From positions 1 through 33,862 of the forward strand of contig NZ_AUEZ01000084.1 of the NCBI RefSeq assembly GCF_000426245.1: DNA of 33,862 nt, given 5' to 3'. The position numbers were made by a program, and so were the translations under genes. Under the pieces are notes generated by a model. That model was given only the letters and a program-made list of their open reading frames with translations, searched no databases and was not told the DNA's origin. The stretch is from Bradyrhizobium sp. Ai1a-2 (GTDB lineage Bacteria > Pseudomonadota > Alphaproteobacteria > Rhizobiales > Xanthobacteraceae). This document shows, piece after piece, positions 15,277-23,449 of the stretch; the first letter of the stretch is position 1; every line of letters begins with the position of its first letter.

Positions 15277-15516
15277 ATGAGTGAGATTGGCGAGCGGGTA
15301 AAGAAGATAGTGGTCGAGCACCTTGGCGTTGAGCCGGAGAAGGTGGTGGACGGCGCAAGTTTCATTGATGACCTCGGCGCAGACAGTCTCGACACGGTCG
15401 AGCTCGTAATGGCATTTGAAGAAGAATTCGGTTGCGAGATTCCCGACGACGCCGCGGAGACGATCCTGACGGTCGGCGACGCGACGAAGTTTCTCGAGAA
15501 GAACGCGAAAAGCTGA
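15277..15516 (+). CDS. acpP: Acyl carrier protein
   Basis: This 79-residue acidic four-helix protein carries growing acyl chains on a phosphopantetheine arm. The attachment serine is S37 in the invariant GADSLDTVELVMAFEEEFG block. Length and composition are those of the primary fatty-acid ACP. The ATG at 15277 follows GAGGG. It has a long upstream gap and a terminator-like hairpin 20 bp downstream, suggesting a transcript level of its own within the fab cluster. Confidence 0.97.
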   Translation: MSEIGERVKKIVVEHLGVEPEKVVDGASFIDDLGADSLDTVELVMAFEEEFGCEIPDDAAETILTVGDATKFLEKNAKS

Positions 15517-15535
15517 CGCCCTTCGCGGTGCCGAT

Positions 15536-15585
15536 GAAGCCGGACGGACCGTTGTCAGGCGGTCCCCCGGTTTCTTGTTATTCAC
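15536..15585 (+). terminator. Terminator or attenuator between acpP and fabF
   Basis: The stem pairs 15536-15543 with 15567-15574 (one G-T) and 15546-15551 with 15560-15565, around an 8-base loop. It is followed by TTGTTATT. It lies between the acpP stop (15516) and fabF (15613), so it may reduce read-through and keep fabF expression below acpP. Confidence 0.6.
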
Positions 15586-15612
15586 CGCGCACTTCGGGAC
15601 GGAGTTCTTGAT

Positions 15613-16878
15613 ATGAGACGTGTTGTCGTCACCGGGCTGGGCATGGTTACACCACTCGGCTGTGGCGTCGACATCAGCTGGGCTCGTATCCTCGATGGCC
15701 GCAGTGGGGCGCGCAGGATCGAGACCTTCGACGTCTCCGATCTGCCGAGCCAGGTGGCCTGCGTGGTGCCGCGCGGCGATGGCAGCGAGGGCACCTTCAA
15801 TCCCGACCAGTGGATGGAGCCGAAGGACCAGCGCAAGGTCGATGACTTCATCATCTTCGCGATGTGCGCGGCCAAGCAGGCGCTCGACGATGCCGGCTGG
15901 CATCCCGAGAACGAAGAGGACAAGTGCGCGACCGGCACCCTGATCGGCTCCGGCATCGGCGGCCTCTCGGGCATCGCCGACACGGCGATCCTGCTCAAGG
16001 AGCGCGGTCCGCGCAAAGTGTCGCCGTTCTTCATTCCGGGCCGGCTGATCAATCTGGCATCCGGCTACGTCTCGATCGAGCGCGGCCTGAAGGGGCCGAA
16101 CCATTCGGTCGTCACCGCCTGTTCGACGGGTGCGCATGCCATCGGCGATGCTGCGCGGCTGATCGCTCTGGGAGATGCCGAGGTGATGGTGGCCGGCGGC
16201 GCGGAGTCGCCGATCTGCCGGATCGGCATGGCTGGCTTCTGCGCGGCGCGCGCCCTGTCCACCGGCTTCAACGAGACGCCGACCAAGGCGTCGCGTCCCT
16301 ACGACAAGGACCGCGACGGTTTCGTGATGGGCGAGGGCGCCGGCATTGTCGTGCTCGAGGAATATGAGCACGCGAAAAAGCGCGGCACGAGGATCTATGC
16401 GGAGGTCGTCGGCTACGGACTCTCGGGCGACGCCTACCACATCACTTCGCCGTCGCCGGACGGAGACGGCGGTTTTCGCAGCATGTCGGCTGCGTTGAAG
16501 CGCGCCGGCATGACGCCGTCCGATATCGACTACATCAACGCGCATGGCACCTCGACGCTGGTCGGCGACGAGATCGAACTCGGCGCGGTCGAGCGGCTGC
16601 TCGGCAATGCCGCGTCGAAAGTGTCGATGTCGTCGACGAAGTCGTCGACCGGACATCTGCTGGGCGCCGCCGGCGCGATCGAGGCGATCTTCAGCGTCCT
16701 GGCGATTCGCGACAACGTCGTCCCGCCGACCATCAATCTCGACAATCCGTCGGTGGAGACGGCGATCGATCTCGTGCCGCACACGCCGCGCAAGCGAGAG
16801 ATCAATGTCGCGTTGTCCAACTCGTTCGGTTTCGGAGGCACTAACGCTTCCGTGATCCTGCAGCGTGTTATCAACTAG
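15613..16878 (+). CDS. fabF: 3-oxoacyl-ACP synthase II
   Basis: This 421-residue KAS II condensing enzyme extends acyl-ACP with malonyl-ACP. The nucleophile C170 lies in VVTACSTGAHAIGDA, and the two histidines are H311 (NAHGTST) and H348 (STGHLLGAAG). N-terminal RRVVVTGLGMVTPLG and the closing NSFGFGGTNAS are typical. GGAG lies 8 bp before the ATG. A CHN-type active site distinguishes it from FabH. It closes the fab cluster and its stop codon is the first part of a hairpin repeat. Confidence 0.96.
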   Translation: MRRVVVTGLGMVTPLGCGVDISWARILDGRSGARRIETFDVSDLPSQVACVVPRGDGSEGTFNPDQWMEPKDQRKVDDFIIFAMCAAKQALDDAGWHPENEEDKCATGTLIGSGIGGLSGIADTAILLKERGPRKVSPFFIPGRLINLASGYVSIERGLKGPNHSVVTACSTGAHAIGDAARLIALGDAEVMVAGGAESPICRIGMAGFCAARALSTGFNETPTKASRPYDKDRDGFVMGEGAGIVVLEEYEHAKKRGTRIYAEVVGYGLSGDAYHITSPSPDGDGGFRSMSAALKRAGMTPSDIDYINAHGTSTLVGDEIELGAVERLLGNAASKVSMSSTKSSTGHLLGAAGAIEAIFSVLAIRDNVVPPTINLDNPSVETAIDLVPHTPRKREINVALSNSFGFGGTNASVILQRVIN

Positions 16879-17000
16879 ATCATGAGCCGATTGATCGAAT
16901 CGGATCATGATCTAACCTCTTTGTTTGTGCATGGTCTCTTCGCGAACGCTGCGCGTTCGTCGGAAGAGAGAACGGGTTTCCATTTTTCCGGGTCATGCCC
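16877..17000 (+). repeat. Hairpin repeat block after fabF (possible terminator)
   Basis: A stem of 9 + 6 pairs (16877-16885 with 16905-16913; 16887-16892 with 16898-16903) around GATCG begins in the fabF stop codon and is followed by a T-rich stretch. A second hairpin, 16935-16941 with 16963-16969 and 16943-16948 with 16954-16959, follows. It leads into a GGTTTCCATTTTTCCGG segment like that of the GATCATG repeat family. The first stem could terminate fab transcription. Confidence 0.6.
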
Positions 17001-17148
17001 CAGCAGGGGAATTGGAGCCAGTTCACCGTTTTGCCGCAATCGCCGATAACTTCCAGGCGCGGGCGCATACTCGTATAGTATTGATTATATTGGCAGGACT
17101 TCAGATTTGTCAGGCCACGATTGAACCGGCAGGATTCAGGTCGAATCG

Positions 17149-18408
17149 ATGAGTGAGAGGCCGCCCATTTCACCGCGAAGTCCGCGCGCCGCGCTGGAGC
17201 CTGAACAGGTGCCGCCGCCGCCGAGACGGTCGGACCGTGCCCGCAATCCGTTCGTCGTGGTCGGCAACGCCGTCATCACCCTGCTGATCCTTCTGATGAT
17301 CGGTGCAGGCGCTGCCTATTACTACGGAAGGCAGACCCTGGAAGCGTCGGGACCGCTGGAGGACGACAAGATCGTCAACATTCCGCAGCGTGCCGGCAAA
17401 CGCGACATCGCCGACATCCTGCAGCGCGAGGGCGTCATCGATGTCAATCCCTGGGTGTTCATCGGCAGCGTGTTTGCGATGAAGGCAAGTTCCGATCTCA
17501 AGCCCGGTGAGTATTCGTTCCAGAAGAACGCGAGCCTGCGTGACGTCATCGGCACCATCGTCGAAGGCAAGGTGGTGCAGCATGCGGTTACCGTTCCCGA
17601 AGGCCTGACCTCGGAGCAGATCGTGGCGCGGCTGTCGGACAACGACATCTTCACGGGTTCGGTGCGCGAGATTCCGCGCGAGGGCACGCTGTTGCCGGAG
17701 ACCTATAAATTCCCGCGCGGCACCACGCGCGAGCAGGTGATCCAGCGCATGCAGCAGACCCAGAAGCGCGTGCTGGCGGAAATCTGGGAGCGCCGCAATC
17801 CGGACATTCCGGTCAGGACGCCGGAGCAACTCGTGACGCTGGCGTCGATCGTCGAGAAGGAGACCGGCCGGGCCGATGAGCGCAGCCGCGTCTCGGCGGT
17901 GTTCGTCAATCGGCTCCGGCAGAAGATCAAGCTGCAGTCGGACCCGACGATCATTTACGGCCTGGTCGGCGGCAAGGGAACGCTCGGCCGGCCGATCAAG
18001 CGCAGCGAGATCACGCAGCCGTCGCCCTACAACACCTACGTCATCGACGGCCTGCCGCCGGGCCCGATCGCCAATCCCGGCCGCGCTTCACTGGAGGCCG
18101 CGGCCAATCCGGCCCGCACCCGCGATCTCTTCTTCGTTGCCGACGGCAGCGGCGGGCATACCTTCACCGAGACCTATGATCAGCACCAGAAGAACGTGGC
18201 CAAGCTGCGTTCGCTGGAAAAGCAGATCCAGAACGACACGGTCGAGCCGGCAGACGATCCGCCGCCGCCCGCCGCCAGCACACCGGCCGACACCAACCCG
18301 ACTGCAACCACGCCGCCCAAGCCGCCGGCCAACTCCAGGAAGCCCACGCGGCCGGCGCGGCAGGGGGCGGCGCAGTCGACCACGTCGCCGCCCGTGGTCG
18401 AGCGCTGA
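17149..18408 (+). CDS. mltG: Endolytic murein transglycosylase MltG
   Basis: This 419-residue YceG-family enzyme cleaves nascent glycan strands in the periplasm and is thought to set strand length. A short cytoplasmic N-terminus is followed by one membrane segment at about 36-58 and the YceG domain at about 75-350. The active-site region LASIVEKETGRADERSR (231-247) contains the catalytic glutamate, and LPPGPIANPGR is also present. A proline- and threonine-rich tail of about 50 residues closes the protein. The start was chosen at the ATG at 17149; no clear Shine-Dalgarno is present. mltG directly after fabF is common in Proteobacteria. Confidence 0.92.
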   Translation: MSERPPISPRSPRAALEPEQVPPPPRRSDRARNPFVVVGNAVITLLILLMIGAGAAYYYGRQTLEASGPLEDDKIVNIPQRAGKRDIADILQREGVIDVNPWVFIGSVFAMKASSDLKPGEYSFQKNASLRDVIGTIVEGKVVQHAVTVPEGLTSEQIVARLSDNDIFTGSVREIPREGTLLPETYKFPRGTTREQVIQRMQQTQKRVLAEIWERRNPDIPVRTPEQLVTLASIVEKETGRADERSRVSAVFVNRLRQKIKLQSDPTIIYGLVGGKGTLGRPIKRSEITQPSPYNTYVIDGLPPGPIANPGRASLEAAANPARTRDLFFVADGSGGHTFTETYDQHQKNVAKLRSLEKQIQNDTVEPADDPPPPAASTPADTNPTATTPPKPPANSRKPTRPARQGAAQSTTSPPVVER

Positions 18409-18517
18409 GTCTGGATGTCGCCGCCGCGCGCGAACGTAATTCCACTTTTCGGTAATTCGGCCTAAGGTCGCACGCGTTCCAGCGAGTCTTACATCTCTTG
18501 CCAGAAAGTTTTATGCG

Positions 18518-19405
18518 ATGGCCCTATCGAGCATGACCGGTTTTGCCCGAAGCCATGGCGCCAGCGGCCCCTACACCTTCGAGTGGGAACTGAAGTCGGT
18601 CAATGCCAAGGGCTTTGACCTGCGGCTGCGGCTGCCGCCGGGCTGGGACGAGCTTGACGCCGTCGTGAAGAAGCGCGCCAGCGAAGTGCTGTCGCGCGGA
18701 ACCGTCTATGCCAATCTCAATGTCAAACGCACCAACGCCGTGTCGGCGGTGCGCATCAACGAAGACGTGCTGGCCTCGATCGTGAAGGTTGCGGGCACAC
18801 TGGCGCAGAGGATCGACGCGGTGGCGCCGAGCATCGACGGGTTGCTCGGCATCAAGGGCGTGATCGAGGTGGTCGAGCCGGAAAGCGACGAGGCCGAGGA
18901 CAAGGCGGCAAGAGAGGCCGCTGCGCTGGCCTTCGAGCAGGCGCTTGCCCATCTGGTTGAAATGCGCCGCCGCGAGGGCACGGCGCTCGGGCAAGTGCTG
19001 ATCCAGCGGATGGACGAGATCGAACGGCTCGCCAGGAAGGCGGAAGCGGCACCGGGCCGCAAGCCCGAGGCGATCCGCGCGCGGCTCGCCGAACAGGTCG
19101 CGGCGCTGCTCGAAACTTCCGATCGATTTGATGCGGATCGGCTGAATCAGGAAGCGATCCTGATCGCGACCAAGGCCGATATCCGCGAGGAACTCGACCG
19201 CATCGCTTCTCACGTCGCACAGACGCGTGAGATGATCGGCAAGGGTGGACCGATCGGGCGCCGGCTTGATTTCCTGGCGCAGGAGTTCAATCGGGAGGTC
19301 AACACCTGCTGCTCGAAATCGAACGATATCGAACTCACCAATACCGGGCTCGAGATGAAGAACGTGGTCGAGCAGTTCCGCGAGCAGGTTCAGAATCTGG
19401 AGTGA
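18518..19405 (+). CDS. yicC: YicC family endoribonuclease
   Basis: This 295-residue protein has the YicC N-terminal domain, opening with the near-invariant SSMTGFARSHG, and the C-terminal DUF1732 part. The latter has DIREELDRIASHVAQ and GRRLDFLAQEFNREVNT near the end. Members have been reported as RNA-cleaving hexamers with a role in RNA turnover. The length matches the family. It ends 3 bp before gmk, a pairing seen widely, so the two are probably co-transcribed. Confidence 0.92.
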   Translation: MALSSMTGFARSHGASGPYTFEWELKSVNAKGFDLRLRLPPGWDELDAVVKKRASEVLSRGTVYANLNVKRTNAVSAVRINEDVLASIVKVAGTLAQRIDAVAPSIDGLLGIKGVIEVVEPESDEAEDKAAREAAALAFEQALAHLVEMRRREGTALGQVLIQRMDEIERLARKAEAAPGRKPEAIRARLAEQVAALLETSDRFDADRLNQEAILIATKADIREELDRIASHVAQTREMIGKGGPIGRRLDFLAQEFNREVNTCCSKSNDIELTNTGLEMKNVVEQFREQVQNLE

Positions 19406-19408
19406 GGC

Positions 19409-20089
19409 ATGACGGCGGCCCAAGGAGAGGCCCAAGGACAGGCTCAAGGGTTTGACGGGGTCGAGCGGCGCGGACTGATGTTCGTGCTGTCGTCGCCGTC
19501 AGGCGCCGGCAAGACCACGCTGTCGCGGCTGCTGATCGAGCGGATGCCTGGCTTGAAGATGTCGGTGTCGGCGACGACGCGGCCGATGCGGCCGGGCGAG
19601 GTCGAGGGCCGCGATTATTTCTTCGTCGACAAGGCGAAATTCGAGAAGATGGTCGCGCAGGGCGAGTTGCTCGAATGGGCGACCGTGTTCGACAATCGCT
19701 ACGGCACGCCGCGCCGGCCCGTCGAGGCCGCGCTATCGGCCGGACAGGATGTGCTGTTCGACATCGACTGGCAGGGCACGCAGCAATTGCGCGAGAAGGC
19801 GCGCGCCGACGTGGTCAGCGTCTTCATCCTGCCGCCGTCTGCGGCCGATCTCGAAAGGCGCCTGCACACCCGCGCGCAGGATGCTGCGGACGTGATCCGC
19901 GGGCGGATGAATCGCGCTACCCACGAACTCAGCCATTGGGCCGAGTACGACTACATCGTCATCAACCAGGACGTCGATCACGCCTTCGCCGAAGTGCAGT
20001 CCATCCTGAAGGCGGAGCGGCTGAAACGCGAGCGCCGCACTGGCCTCACCGAGTTCGTGCGCAACCTGCAGCGCCAGCTTGAGAAGTAG
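19409..20089 (+). CDS. gmk: Guanylate kinase
   Basis: The enzyme phosphorylates GMP to GDP with ATP. The P-loop SSPSGAGKTTL is at about 28-38. SVSATTRPMRPGEVEGRDYFF forms the GMP-binding region, followed by the family-typical EWATVFDNRYGTPRRPVE. The 226-residue length includes a glutamine- and glycine-rich N-terminus of about 20 residues before RRGLMFVLSSP; an internal ATG at the LMF methionine would remove it, but the 5' ATG follows GGAG at the right distance. The gene lies 3 bp after yicC. Confidence 0.95.
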   Translation: MTAAQGEAQGQAQGFDGVERRGLMFVLSSPSGAGKTTLSRLLIERMPGLKMSVSATTRPMRPGEVEGRDYFFVDKAKFEKMVAQGELLEWATVFDNRYGTPRRPVEAALSAGQDVLFDIDWQGTQQLREKARADVVSVFILPPSAADLERRLHTRAQDAADVIRGRMNRATHELSHWAEYDYIVINQDVDHAFAEVQSILKAERLKRERRTGLTEFVRNLQRQLEK

Positions 20090-20093
20090 TCTA

Positions 20094-20196
20094 GCCAGAG
20101 CGTTTTCGAGCGAAGTGGTTACCGGTTCGCGTGAAGAAAACGCGTCCAAACTAGAATCTGGAGTTTCGGTTCTGATTCCATCAGAACCGAATATGC
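20094..20196. repeat. ~100-bp palindromic repeat, copy A
   Basis: It contains GCGTTTTC...GAAAACGC around an inner GCGAA/TTCGC, then a perfect 12-bp stem (20165-20176 with 20180-20191) with a 3-base loop. It lies between convergent gmk and the unknown gene, so the stem could also stop transcription from both sides. A near-identical copy in opposite orientation is at 21402-21506. Confidence 0.8.
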
Positions 20197-21117
20197 TCAG
20201 GCCGTCGCGCTTTTCGCCAGGCGCGCCAGCATTTCCTTGATCTCGCGCTGCGTCTCTTCAAACGAGGGCTCCGGCTGGGGCTGCTCAGCTTCGATGCGAC
20301 GTGGGCGCTGTGGTTCGACCGGATGCGGTGGACTCTCGTTGTGCTGGGCGGCCAGCTGCGGGGCGCGCTCGCCATGCTCGCGGTCCCAGGGCGCGCGCCA
20401 TTCATTGTCGACCTCGTAAGGCGGCGCGCTCGCCCGGTTGAGACGGAAGATAAGGCCGCCGACCAGGCCGGCGAGCGCAAGCGTCCCCGCCATGATGAAC
20501 AGCAGCGTCTGCGTCGATTGCTTCTCGACCGTCGAATGCGCGGCGGCGGCGGGCGCCGGCGGCGGAGCGGGTTGCGATGCTGCCTCGGGCTCATCCGGCG
20601 GGCTCGCAGCCGTATCGGCGGCAGCGACCTTGCTGCCCGACGCGGCCATGCTCGACTGGTCAAGCCAGCGTGTCGAAACCAGCGAGCCGGGGCCGGGAGC
20701 GCTGACCGAGGGGGACGCGCTGTCGAGGGCGGAGGCTGGATTCTGTTTGATGTCCGTCTGGGGTTGAGTCAGCTCGGCGCGCGCATCCGCGACCGACGGG
20801 CTGATGCTGGCGGCGGGCTGGGGCTGGTCAGCGGCGGCTTCGACCGGCGGCGGAGCTTCCTGCTTTACGGCCGCGGCCTTCGCCGTCTTGCTGCTCTCTT
20901 CGCGCACATACCAGCACTTGCGCTTGGAGGAACGATCGAGGCGATAATACCAATGGCTTCCCGCAGGCGCGGTCGCCTTTGGAGCCGCCAGGCAGGTGTC
21001 GGCGGTCTTGGCGCCGTCGGCAGTCTCGGTTCCGTTTTCCGCTGTGGCAGTGAAGCTGGCACCCGCCAGCATCGTGGCAACAAGTGCTGAAATGAATTGG
21101 GCGGTACGCTTTGACAT
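20197..21117 (-). CDS. Unknown exported protein with one membrane segment
   Basis: This 306-residue protein starts with a signal peptide (about 1-26, ending TATAE). A short cysteine-containing block follows, with C42 and C68 and the aromatic motif AGSHWYYRLDRSSKRKCWYV (52-71). Residues 75-200 are low-complexity, rich in A, P, S and Q. A membrane segment at 204-224 is followed by a charged, proline-rich C-terminus, presumably cytoplasmic. The HWYYRxDR...CWY motif is one I associate with uncharacterised rhizobial proteins, without a known role. The two cysteines could form a disulphide. The gene stands alone, convergent with gmk, and inverted copies of one repeat flank it. Function unknown. Confidence 0.75.
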   Translation of the reverse strand: MSKRTAQFISALVATMLAGASFTATAENGTETADGAKTADTCLAAPKATAPAGSHWYYRLDRSSKRKCWYVREESSKTAKAAAVKQEAPPPVEAAADQPQPAASISPSVADARAELTQPQTDIKQNPASALDSASPSVSAPGPGSLVSTRWLDQSSMAASGSKVAAADTAASPPDEPEAASQPAPPPAPAAAAHSTVEKQSTQTLLFIMAGTLALAGLVGGLIFRLNRASAPPYEVDNEWRAPWDREHGERAPQLAAQHNESPPHPVEPQRPRRIEAEQPQPEPSFEETQREIKEMLARLAKSATA

Positions 21118-21272
21118 CTACATCCCCGATAACACCGGCTACCCCTTAACCCCTAACTGTCGGTAGGAAGTTGGGTCGCAATGCGCCGCAAATCCGGAGC
21201 GGGTAGGGCTTAATTGGGGCTCGCCGGCCGCCTCAATTGCGGCAGATCGGGGCCTGGGGATGCACCCGATAG
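21118..21272. other. Intergenic leader of the unknown gene
   Basis: No gene was recognised here. It should hold the promoter of the minus-strand gene ending at 20197. GGGGATG before the start at 21117 may be its ribosome binding site. Confidence 0.35.
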
Positions 21273-21404
21273 CTATTGCTTGGAGGCGGTCCAACGGCCG
21301 ACGCAGCCGTCGGACTGCCGAAAGCTTCCCGAGCCGGAACGGCTCGAGATGCGGCCGGTACTGATCACGGTAATGCCGTTGGCATTGCCGACCGAAGCGC
21401 CAGA
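21273..21404 (-). pseudogene. Possible 3' remnant of a gene cut off by a repeat
   Basis: A minus-strand frame reads 43 codons to a TAG at 21273-21275 with G/C-rich third positions and a protein-like sequence (GNANGITVISTGRISSRSG, then SFRQSDGCVGRW). It has no ATG; an in-frame TGA lies a few codons upstream inside the repeat at 21402-21506. The coding-like part begins where the repeat ends. It could be the tail of a small exported protein disrupted by the repeat. A chance frame is possible, as it is short. Confidence 0.4.
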
Positions 21405-21506
21405 GCATTTTCGGTTCTGATTGAATCAGAACCGAAGCTCTAGATTCTTGTTTTGACGCGTTTTCTTCACGCGAACCGGTGTCCACTTCGCTCGAAAACG
21501 CGCTAG
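21402..21506. repeat. ~100-bp palindromic repeat, copy B (inverted)
   Basis: This is a reverse-complement copy of the element at 20094-20196, including the TTCGGTTCTGAT / ATCAGAACCGAA stem and the GCGTTTTCTTCACGCGAACCGG block. It ends just before the alcohol dehydrogenase stop at 21512 and could serve as that operon's 3' hairpin. Confidence 0.8.
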
Positions 21507-21511
21507 ATCAC

Positions 21512-22570
21512 TCAGTTCTTGAGAACGATGCGTCCGACCACCTTGCCGGCGCGCAACTGGTCGATCCACTTCTGGACGTCGGCCATCGGTTCTTCCCGCA
21601 TCGGCGTCGGCTTGATCTTGCCGGCACGCGCGAGCGCCATCAATTCCTGGCCCTCGGCCAGCGTCCCAACCATGAAGCCCTCGATGGTCATGCGCTTATA
21701 GACCCATTGCACCATCGGCAGGCTGAAAGTGCCGCCCATCAGGCCGGAGACCACGATCTTGCCGCCGCGCGCCAGCACGGAGACCGCAAACGCCATGGAC
21801 TTCTCGTTGCCTGCGAAATCGACGACTTCGTCAAATCCGCCTTCGGTCTCTTTCAGGATGCGCTTGAAGACATCTGGCTCGGCCGGGTCGTAGGCGACCG
21901 CTGCGCCGTTCTGCAGCGCCGTCTCGCGCGCTGCCGGGCTGAGGTCGGCGACCGAGATCGGTTGCTTGAACATCGCCTGCGCGAAGGAAAGTCCCATCAT
22001 GCCGACGCCGCCGAGGCCGATCAGCAGCAGGTTGCGCTGCCGCGGGCGATCCACCAATCGCTTCAGCGCGCCGTAGGCGGTGACGCCCGAGCACATCAGC
22101 GTAGCCGCCTGGTTGACCGGAAGTGGATCGTAGTCGAGCAGGTATTTTGCATCGGGCACCAGCACATGGCTGGCGAAGCCGCCGTCGATGGAGACGCCCA
22201 CGAAACGCTGCTTGACGCAGAGGTTCTCATCGCCATTGAGGCAATCGCGGCACTGGCCGCAGCCGATCCAAGGAAAGACGGCTTTCTTCTTTCCGATCAG
22301 GTCGGCTGGAACGTCGGGACCGACTTCCGCGACGACACCGGCGATCTCGTGGCCGAGCGTGAAGGGCAGGGTCATGCCGCGTGTGGTGTCGAGCTTCTTG
22401 CCGCCACCGAGGTCGGCGTAACCATCCTGGATGTGCAGATCGGAATGGCAGAGCCCGCAACGCTCGATGCGGACCAGGACTTCGCGTCCTTGCGGCTTCG
22501 GCGTCTCGACGATGGTCTCGCACAACGGCGCATCAAATTTGACGAGGGACTGGCGTACCATTTGCGCCAT
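21512..22570 (-). CDS. Zinc-dependent alcohol dehydrogenase family protein
   Basis: This 352-residue medium-chain dehydrogenase/reductase oxidises alcohols, or reduces aldehydes, with NAD(P). The catalytic zinc ligands are C41 (CHSD) and H74 (GHE). The structural zinc site is C104, C107, C110 and C118 in CGQCRDCLNGDENLC. A Rossmann motif GLGGVGMMGL follows near 185. The ATG at 22570 has AAGGAG 8 bp upstream; a GTG three codons earlier is less likely. The start lies 12 bp after the rsmA stop, so it is probably the last gene of the lpt-surA-pdxA-rsmA operon. The substrate is unknown. Confidence 0.85.
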   Translation of the reverse strand: MAQMVRQSLVKFDAPLCETIVETPKPQGREVLVRIERCGLCHSDLHIQDGYADLGGGKKLDTTRGMTLPFTLGHEIAGVVAEVGPDVPADLIGKKKAVFPWIGCGQCRDCLNGDENLCVKQRFVGVSIDGGFASHVLVPDAKYLLDYDPLPVNQAATLMCSGVTAYGALKRLVDRPRQRNLLLIGLGGVGMMGLSFAQAMFKQPISVADLSPAARETALQNGAAVAYDPAEPDVFKRILKETEGGFDEVVDFAGNEKSMAFAVSVLARGGKIVVSGLMGGTFSLPMVQWVYKRMTIEGFMVGTLAEGQELMALARAGKIKPTPMREEPMADVQKWIDQLRAGKVVGRIVLKN

Positions 22571-22582
22571 GGCGTTCACTCC

Positions 22583-23449
22583 TTAGGCAATGTTCGATGT
22601 TGTGTTTCGTATATTGGCCAATTCACGGGCCATGGCAACAAAGCCGGAGATGGGAATAGTTTCAGCGCGGCGGGTGGTATCGATATTTGCTGCAGCGGCG
22701 AGCCGGGCCGGATCGACCGAAAGCGACTTCAGGCTCTGGCGCAGCATCTTGCGGCGCTGGCCGAACGCTGCGGCCGCAATCTGTTCCAGCATGCGGCGGT
22801 CACAAGGCTCGGGCGCGGCGCGTGGTATCAATCGTACCAGCGACGAGGTGACCTTCGGCTGTGGCACGAAGGCCGATGGCGAAATGTCGAACAGGATCTT
22901 TGTTTCTGCGCGCCAGTTGGCGAGCACGGCGAGCCGGCCATAGGCTTCGCCGTTCTCCTGCGCGACGATCCGCTCGGCGACCTCGCGCTGGAACATCAGC
23001 ACCATCATGTCGTACCAGGGCGGCCACGGTTCGATCGAGAGCCAGTCGACCAGAAGCTGGGTTGCGATGTTGTAAGGCAGGTTGGCAACGATCTTCGCCT
23101 TGCCGCCATCGAGCAGCGGACGAGGATCGAAATGCTGTGCGTCGGCGTGCACGATCTCGAGCCGTCCGGGGTATCGCTTCACGATGTAATCGAGCGCAGC
23201 CAGCGCCCGCTCGTCGCGCTCGATGGCGATCACGCGTTTGGCGCCGAGCGCGAGCAGTGCCCGGGTCAATCCGCCTGGGCCGGGGCCGACCTCGATCACG
23301 GTCGAGTCTTCGAGGGGACCCGCGGCGCGCGCGATCCGTGCGGTGAGATTGAGGTCGAGCAGGAAATTCTGACCGAGCGACTTGCGCGCCGACAAGGAGT
23401 GTTCGCGAATGATCTCGCGCAGCGGCGGCAGATCGTCGATCGCGCTCAT
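22583..23449 (-). CDS. rsmA: 16S rRNA (adenine1518/1519-N6)-dimethyltransferase
   Basis: RsmA (KsgA) dimethylates two adjacent adenines near the 3' end of 16S rRNA, a late step in small-subunit assembly. The 288-residue protein shows KSLGQNFLLD (24-32), SAM motif VIEVGPGPGG (51-60) and the catalytic NLPYNIATQLL (from 123). The C-terminal helical domain is complete. It overlaps the pdxA stop by 4 bp, indicating coupled translation. The surA-pdxA-rsmA order is shared with many Proteobacteria. Confidence 0.96.
   Translation of the reverse strand: MSAIDDLPPLREIIREHSLSARKSLGQNFLLDLNLTARIARAAGPLEDSTVIEVGPGPGGLTRALLALGAKRVIAIERDERALAALDYIVKRYPGRLEIVHADAQHFDPRPLLDGGKAKIVANLPYNIATQLLVDWLSIEPWPPWYDMMVLMFQREVAERIVAQENGEAYGRLAVLANWRAETKILFDISPSAFVPQPKVTSSLVRLIPRAAPEPCDRRMLEQIAAAAFGQRRKMLRQSLKSLSVDPARLAAAANIDTTRRAETIPISGFVAMARELANIRNTTSNIA

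Noticed and set aside
15063..15284. A 73-codon frame before acpP
   Set aside because: Overlaps the acpP start in another frame, has no ribosome binding site and covers the likely promoter.
15187..16908. A 573-codon minus-strand frame opposite acpP and fabF
   Set aside because: Crosses two conserved genes and intergenic DNA; no domain seen.
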